NCBI RefSeq assembly: GCF_000250875.1
Contig: NZ_JH604873.1
Span: forward strand, 29,826-39,364
Reading direction: 5' to 3'
DNA length: 9,539 nucleotides
From: Sutterella parvirubra YIT 11816
GTDB taxonomy: Bacteria > Pseudomonadota > Gammaproteobacteria > Burkholderiales > Burkholderiaceae_F
Shown here piece after piece: positions 6,863 through 9,539 of this stretch. The notes beneath the pieces are model-generated. The model ran no database searches. It had not been told where the DNA came from and saw nothing but the letters and a program-made list of their open reading frames with translations. The translations under genes and the position numbers were made by a program. Numbering within the stretch: the stretch's first letter is position 1; the number at the start of each line of letters is the position of its first letter.

Positions 6863-6871
6863 AACCGTTCG

Positions 6872-6919
6872 TCGGGCGCTCTTTCGCCCGAGAGCCGACC
6901 GGATGAGAGAGCGGTCGGC
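6872..6919 (+). promoter_or_regulatory. two tandem hairpins in the htpX leader
   Basis: TCGGGCG (6872-6878) pairs with CGCCCGA (6885-6891) around a CTCTTT loop. Three bases further, GCCGACCG (6894-6901) pairs with CGGTCGGC (6912-6919) around a 10-base loop. An A-rich unpaired stretch then leads to the ATG at 6956. The only Shine-Dalgarno-like bases, CAGG at 6937-6940, are 15 bases from the start. The stems are visible; a regulatory function is inference. Confidence 0.4.
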
Positions 6920-6955
6920 CCGACCATACTTTCCCTCAGGAATCGAATAAAGAAA

Positions 6956-7849
6956 ATGTTCAAGCGCATCGGCTTACTTGTTTTGGCCAACCTCGCCGTC
7001 TTCATCATGCTGAGCGTGGTGCTGACGATCGTGCAGATGGTCTTCGGCGTCAACTTCGGCGGCATGGCCGGGGCCGATCTCAACCTCGCCACGCTCTTCA
7101 TCTTCTCGATGGTCGTGGGCTTCACGGGCTCGATCATCTCGCTTCTGATGTCGAAGACGATGGCGAAGATGTCGATGGGTCTGCGGATGATTGACGTCGA
7201 CCGCCCCGCGAACAACCTCGAAGCCTACATCGTGGGCGTCGTGCGTCAGCAGTCGCAGACGGCCGGGATCCCCATGCCCGAAGTCGGCATCTACGAGGGC
7301 GAACCCAACGCCTTCGCGACGGGTCCCTCGCAGTCGAATTCGCTGGTGGCGGTCTCGACCGGGCTGCTCCAGCTCATGAACCGTGAGGAAGTCGAAGCGG
7401 TCATTGCGCACGAACTCTCCCACGTCAAGAACGGCGACATGGTGACGCAGACGCTCCTTCAGGGCGTGATGAACACCTTCGTCGTCTTCTTCTCGCGCGT
7501 GATCGGCTGGGTCGTCGACCGCCAGATCCTCAGGAACGAGGACGATGCGCCGGGCGCGGGCTACTACATCACCTCGCTCGTCCTTGACATCGCGCTCGGG
7601 TTCTTGGCCGGGATCGTCGTCGCCGCGTTCTCGCGCTACCGCGAATTCCACGCCGACGCCGGCGCCGCCCGCATCATGGGGAGCGAAGTTCCGATGGTGA
7701 ACGCCCTCGCGCGCCTGGGCGGGATCGAACCCCGCGAGCTCGAAGGCTCCATCAAGGGCTTCGGCATCTCGGGCGGGATGGGTTCGCTCTTCGCGACGCA
7801 CCCCTCGATCGAAGAGCGCATCGCCGCGCTTCGCGAGCACCGCTACTGA
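6956..7849 (+). CDS. htpX: HtpX-type membrane zinc metalloprotease
   Basis: HtpX is an inner-membrane M48 protease that cleaves misfolded membrane proteins and overlaps in role with FtsH. In E. coli it is induced by envelope and heat stress. The 297 residues fit the family (about 290). Two membrane helices lie at about 5-30 and 45-66. The zinc site is HELSH at 152-156 ([11 protein letters not shown]), with catalytic E153 and the third ligand E230 in [13 protein letters not shown]. Two further hydrophobic segments lie at about 168-187 and 205-225. The conserved substrate-region pieces EPNAFATG and the C-terminal [15 protein letters not shown] are present. The A-rich leader gives no strong ribosome binding site, but the ATG at 6956 yields the family N-terminus [16 protein letters not shown]. 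It converges with the radical SAM gene across a shared terminator. Confidence 0.96.
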   Translation: MFKRIGLLVLANLAVFIMLSVVLTIVQMVFGVNFGGMAGADLNLATLFIFSMVVGFTGSIISLLMSKTMAKMSMGLRMIDVDRPANNLEAYIVGVVRQQSQTAGIPMPEVGIYEGEPNAFATGPSQSNSLVAVSTGLLQLMNREEVEAVIAHELSHVKNGDMVTQTLLQGVMNTFVVFFSRVIGWVVDRQILRNEDDAPGAGYYITSLVLDIALGFLAGIVVAAFSRYREFHADAGAARIMGSEVPMVNALARLGGIEPRELEGSIKGFGISGGMGSLFATHPSIEERIAALREHRY

Positions 7850-7857
7850 TCGGCGTA

Positions 7858-7877
7858 GAGGCCCCGGGAGGGGCCTC
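7858..7877 (+). other. hairpin just after htpX
   Basis: GAGGCCCC (7858-7865) pairs with GGGGCCTC (7870-7877) around the tetraloop GGGA, 8 bases past the htpX stop. No T-run follows. It probably supports termination or 3' end stability together with the larger hairpin at 7892-7927. Confidence 0.5.
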
Positions 7878-7891
7878 GGACCCCGAAGGAA

Positions 7892-7927
7892 AAAGCGCCG
7901 CATCCCGGCTTGGGGACGCGGCGCTTT
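7892..7927. terminator. bidirectional terminator between htpX and the radical SAM gene
   Basis: AAAGCGCCGC (7892-7901) pairs with GCGGCGCTTT (7918-7927), extended after one mismatch by TCCC/GGGA, with a 6-base loop. On the minus strand the stem runs directly into TTTTT (7890-7894 on the plus strand), a good terminator for the gene ending at 7944. On the plus strand TTTCGTGTTTTT follows, suitable for htpX. The convergent layout fits a shared terminator. Confidence 0.85.
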
Positions 7928-7943
7928 CGTGTTTTTGGGGCCG

Positions 7944-8720
7944 TCAGTAGCTCACCGTGCAGGTGAAGCCCAACGCACGCACCCGATCGGCGATCGCGTC
8001 CAACACGTCGGGCGCGGCCTTTTTGAGGCCCTTCTCGGGCGTCTCGCGGTCGATCGTGTAGATCGTGACGAGTTCGGGGCGGATCTTCTTCAGGGCTTCG
8101 AGCCACGGGTCGACGAAGGCGTCCGACGTGTTGTCGACGCTCCTTTCCTCAAACGTCCCCGTGAGGAACATCGTCTGCACGGCGCGGTGCCCGTCGAAGG
8201 CGGCGATGCGGCGCACGATCTCCCCGACGTCGTACTTCGCGTTCGGGCGGTCGACCGCGCGGATGAAGTCTTCGTTCACCGTGTCGAGCTTCATGAGGAC
8301 GAGATCGGCACGGCCGAGCGCCTCGACGACCTCGGGGCGGTTCATGTGAAAGGCGTTCGTGAGGACCGTGATCCCGCACCCAGGCGCGTATCGGTCGCGA
8401 AGCGCCTCCACGTCGAACATGATCTGCCGGAAGGCAGGGTGCCCAGTGGGTTCACCGTTTCCGGCGAAGGTGATCACGTCGGGGAGGTCGCCCTCGGCCT
8501 TCATCGCCCGGAGCTTCTCTTCCAGGGCCGAGCGGACGAGCTCGCGTGAGGGCATCCGCTCGTGGGCGCGGTGGTCGGCGTTGCGGCCGCACTCGCAGTA
8601 GATGCAGTCGAACGAGCAGATCTTCCCGTCGGCGGGAAGAAGATTGATCCCGAGCGAGAGGCCGAGACGGCGCGAGCGCACCGGTCCGAAGACGGGGCTC
8701 GGGAAGAGAATGGTGGACAT
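7944..8720 (-). CDS. radical SAM protein, substrate unknown (COG0731-like)
   Basis: Radical SAM enzymes use a [4Fe-4S] cluster to split S-adenosylmethionine into a 5'-deoxyadenosyl radical. The cluster motif CX3CX2C is CSFDCIYC, with cysteines at 35, 39 and 42 and another cysteine at 44. Before it stands FGPVRSRRLGLSLGINLLP (11-29), a hallmark of the small Fe-S oxidoreductase group related to wyosine-synthesis enzymes. GNGEPT at 87-92 is the GGEP-like SAM-amine motif, and VLTNAFHMN (119-127) and LVLMKLD (140-146) fit the following barrel strands. At 258 residues it is a bare barrel with no SPASM or other extra cluster domain. A GAGG (8730-8733) lies 9 bases before the ATG. The gene stands alone between convergent htpX and the upstream transporter, so context does not reveal a substrate. 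The superfamily assignment is firm, the reaction is not. Confidence 0.88.
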   Translation of the reverse strand: MSTILFPSPVFGPVRSRRLGLSLGINLLPADGKICSFDCIYCECGRNADHRAHERMPSRELVRSALEEKLRAMKAEGDLPDVITFAGNGEPTGHPAFRQIMFDVEALRDRYAPGCGITVLTNAFHMNRPEVVEALGRADLVLMKLDTVNEDFIRAVDRPNAKYDVGEIVRRIAAFDGHRAVQTMFLTGTFEERSVDNTSDAFVDPWLEALKKIRPELVTIYTIDRETPEKGLKKAAPDVLDAIADRVRALGFTCTVSY

Positions 8721-8795
8721 GGAAGGAAACCTCGCCGGCAGAGGGCCCGGCGCGCGGAGGGCGCCCGGGAGCCCGGAAGACCTACGGTAGCAGAA

Positions 8796-8812
8796 ACGCG
8801 CGCAGCGCGCGT
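8796..8812. repeat. 17-base palindrome upstream of the radical SAM gene
   Basis: ACGCGCGC and GCGCGCGT form perfect inverted halves around a single A at 8804. It lies about 76 bases upstream of the radical SAM start. A shorter dyad, CTAC-G-GTAG (8782-8790), sits 5 bases away on the gene side. An operator role is possible, but alternating CG makes chance or simple-sequence origin likely. Confidence 0.4.
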
Positions 8813-8839
8813 CGGCCGGTGGAGGTAGCCCTCAAAGCA

Positions 8840-8870
8840 AAGCCCGGACACCTTCGGGGCGTCCGGGCTT
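8840..8870 (-). terminator. terminator for the MATE transporter gene
   Basis: AAGCCCGGAC (8840-8849) pairs with GTCCGGGCTT (8861-8870), with a CC-TTCG-GG tip at 8851-8858. It lies 33 bases beyond the transporter stop. On the minus strand the stem is followed by a T-rich run (CTTTGCTTTG), supporting termination of that gene and separation from the radical SAM gene. Confidence 0.75.
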
Positions 8871-8902
8871 GGGTAGGGGTTCTCTGAGGATCCTTGCCGG
8901 GA

Positions 8903-9539
8903 TCAGGCACGGTGCGCAAGCGCCGCGGCGATTTCCTCCGGCGTGTGCTCGTCGTCCTTCGCGAACTGACGGCCCACCCAGACCGCCATCCCGCAGAGCG
9001 TCGTCCCCGTGAGGAAGAGCCCGACGGAGGTGAGCCCCCAGAAGCCGTAGACCCCGAAGGGGCCGCCCGCCCATTCGCCGTGGAAGGCGAAGTAGTAGCC
9101 GAGCCCGAGCCCCACGCCCCAGAGCATGACGCCGTAGATGATCATCGGGACGCGCGTGACGCGGAAGCCGCGCAGCGAAAAGGAGCTCACGCACTGGAGG
9201 GCGTCGAAGAGGTGGTAGAGGCACCCGAAGAGAATGAGCGAGGCGGCGAGCGCGTGCACGGCCGCTTCCTTCGTGTAGAGCCAGATGATGGGGCCACGGA
9301 GGAAGAAGAGCACGAGCGACATGCAGAGCGCGATCGCGGCCGTGATGCGAAGGGAGCGCTTCAAGACCGCGTAGCTCAACGCGGGCCAGCGGGCGCCCAG
9401 GCACTGCGAGACGAGCACCGAGCTCGCGATCCCGATCGAGAGCGGGATCATGTAGCACATGCTCGTCATGTTGCCGACGATCTGGTGCGCGGAAGCGGTT
9501 TCGGACCCGAAGCGCGAGACGAAGACCGCCATGAAGGTG
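8903..9539 (-). CDS. MATE-family efflux transporter, C-terminal half (5' end outside window)
   Basis: MATE proteins are inner-membrane antiporters that export cationic drugs or metabolites using sodium or proton gradients. About 211 residues are present of a usual 440-470, and the frame is open to the right edge, so the ATG at 9532 is internal. The start of the visible part, SAHQIVGNMTSMCYMIPLSIGIASSVLVSQ in outline, is the typical seventh-eighth helix region with AHQI and the P-L-S-x-G motif. About five or six hydrophobic helices can be drawn from MTSMCYMIPLSIG to TTLCGMAVWVG. A ten-residue AEWAGG-like insertion between late helices (HGEWAGGPFGVYGFWG) is short and polar. The end is an acidic cytosolic tail, DDEHTPEEIAAALAHRA. 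The substrate and the NorM/DinF subfamily cannot be decided from this half. Confidence 0.85.
   Translation of the reverse strand, partial: TFMAVFVSRFGSETASAHQIVGNMTSMCYMIPLSIGIASSVLVSQCLGARWPALSYAVLKRSLRITAAIALCMSLVLFFLRGPIIWLYTKEAAVHALAASLILFGCLYHLFDALQCVSSFSLRGFRVTRVPMIIYGVMLWGVGLGLGYYFAFHGEWAGGPFGVYGFWGLTSVGLFLTGTTLCGMAVWVGRQFAKDDEHTPEEIAAALAHRA

Noticed and set aside
6801..6955. A heat-shock sigma-32 promoter before htpX
   Set aside because: I searched the gap for CTTGAA-like and CCCCAT-like boxes at the right spacing and saw none; TAAAAT at 6857 is the only reasonable -10.
6974..7903. A 309-codon minus-strand open frame opposite htpX
   Set aside because: It is rich in His, Asp and Arg, without domains, and it is the complement of a well-supported htpX.
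1..9539. A mobile element, phage, CRISPR array or defence system in the window
   Set aside because: All genes are core housekeeping or common families, base composition is even, and there are no terminal repeats, integrases, transposases or spaced repeats.

Overview
The window is GC-rich, with strong G/C bias at third codon positions. It reads as ordinary core chromosome of a betaproteobacterium. The run gyrA - serC - cmk - rpsA - ihfB - lapB is a shortened form of the housekeeping order I know from Burkholderiales. The compaction makes a reduced, host-associated lineage such as Sutterellaceae plausible, but that placement is inference. I see no phage genes, transposases, CRISPR arrays, tRNAs or rRNAs.

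Layout. Positions 1-1437 hold the 3' part of gyrA, which runs in from the left edge. A GC-rich hairpin separates it from serC (1521-2600) and cmk (2627-3286), which are closely coupled. A 132-base leader with three small hairpins precedes rpsA (3419-5113, six S1 domains), and ihfB (5132-5464) follows 18 bases later with a strong ribosome binding site. An intrinsic terminator (about 5536-5568) closes this cluster. lapB (5613-6779) follows on the same strand. After a 176-base gap with three hairpins and a candidate promoter comes htpX (6956-7849). A bidirectional terminator (7892-7927) lies between htpX and a convergent minus-strand radical SAM gene (7944-8720). Upstream of that gene is a 182-base gap with a terminator for the next minus-strand gene, the C-terminal half of a MATE-type transporter (8903-9539), which runs off the right edge.

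The genes cover DNA topology (GyrA, IHF-beta), serine and pyridoxal phosphate synthesis (SerC), CMP/dCMP phosphorylation (Cmk), translation initiation (S1), and envelope quality control (LapB, which tunes lipopolysaccharide synthesis through FtsH/LpxC, and the membrane protease HtpX). The last two genes are a radical SAM enzyme of unknown substrate and an efflux transporter.

I did not find a previously undescribed system. The points most worth a second look are the structured, Shine-Dalgarno-poor rpsA leader, the stacked hairpins before htpX, the absence of the aromatic biosynthesis genes usually found between serC and cmk, the absence of lapA before lapB, and the uncharacterised radical SAM enzyme.
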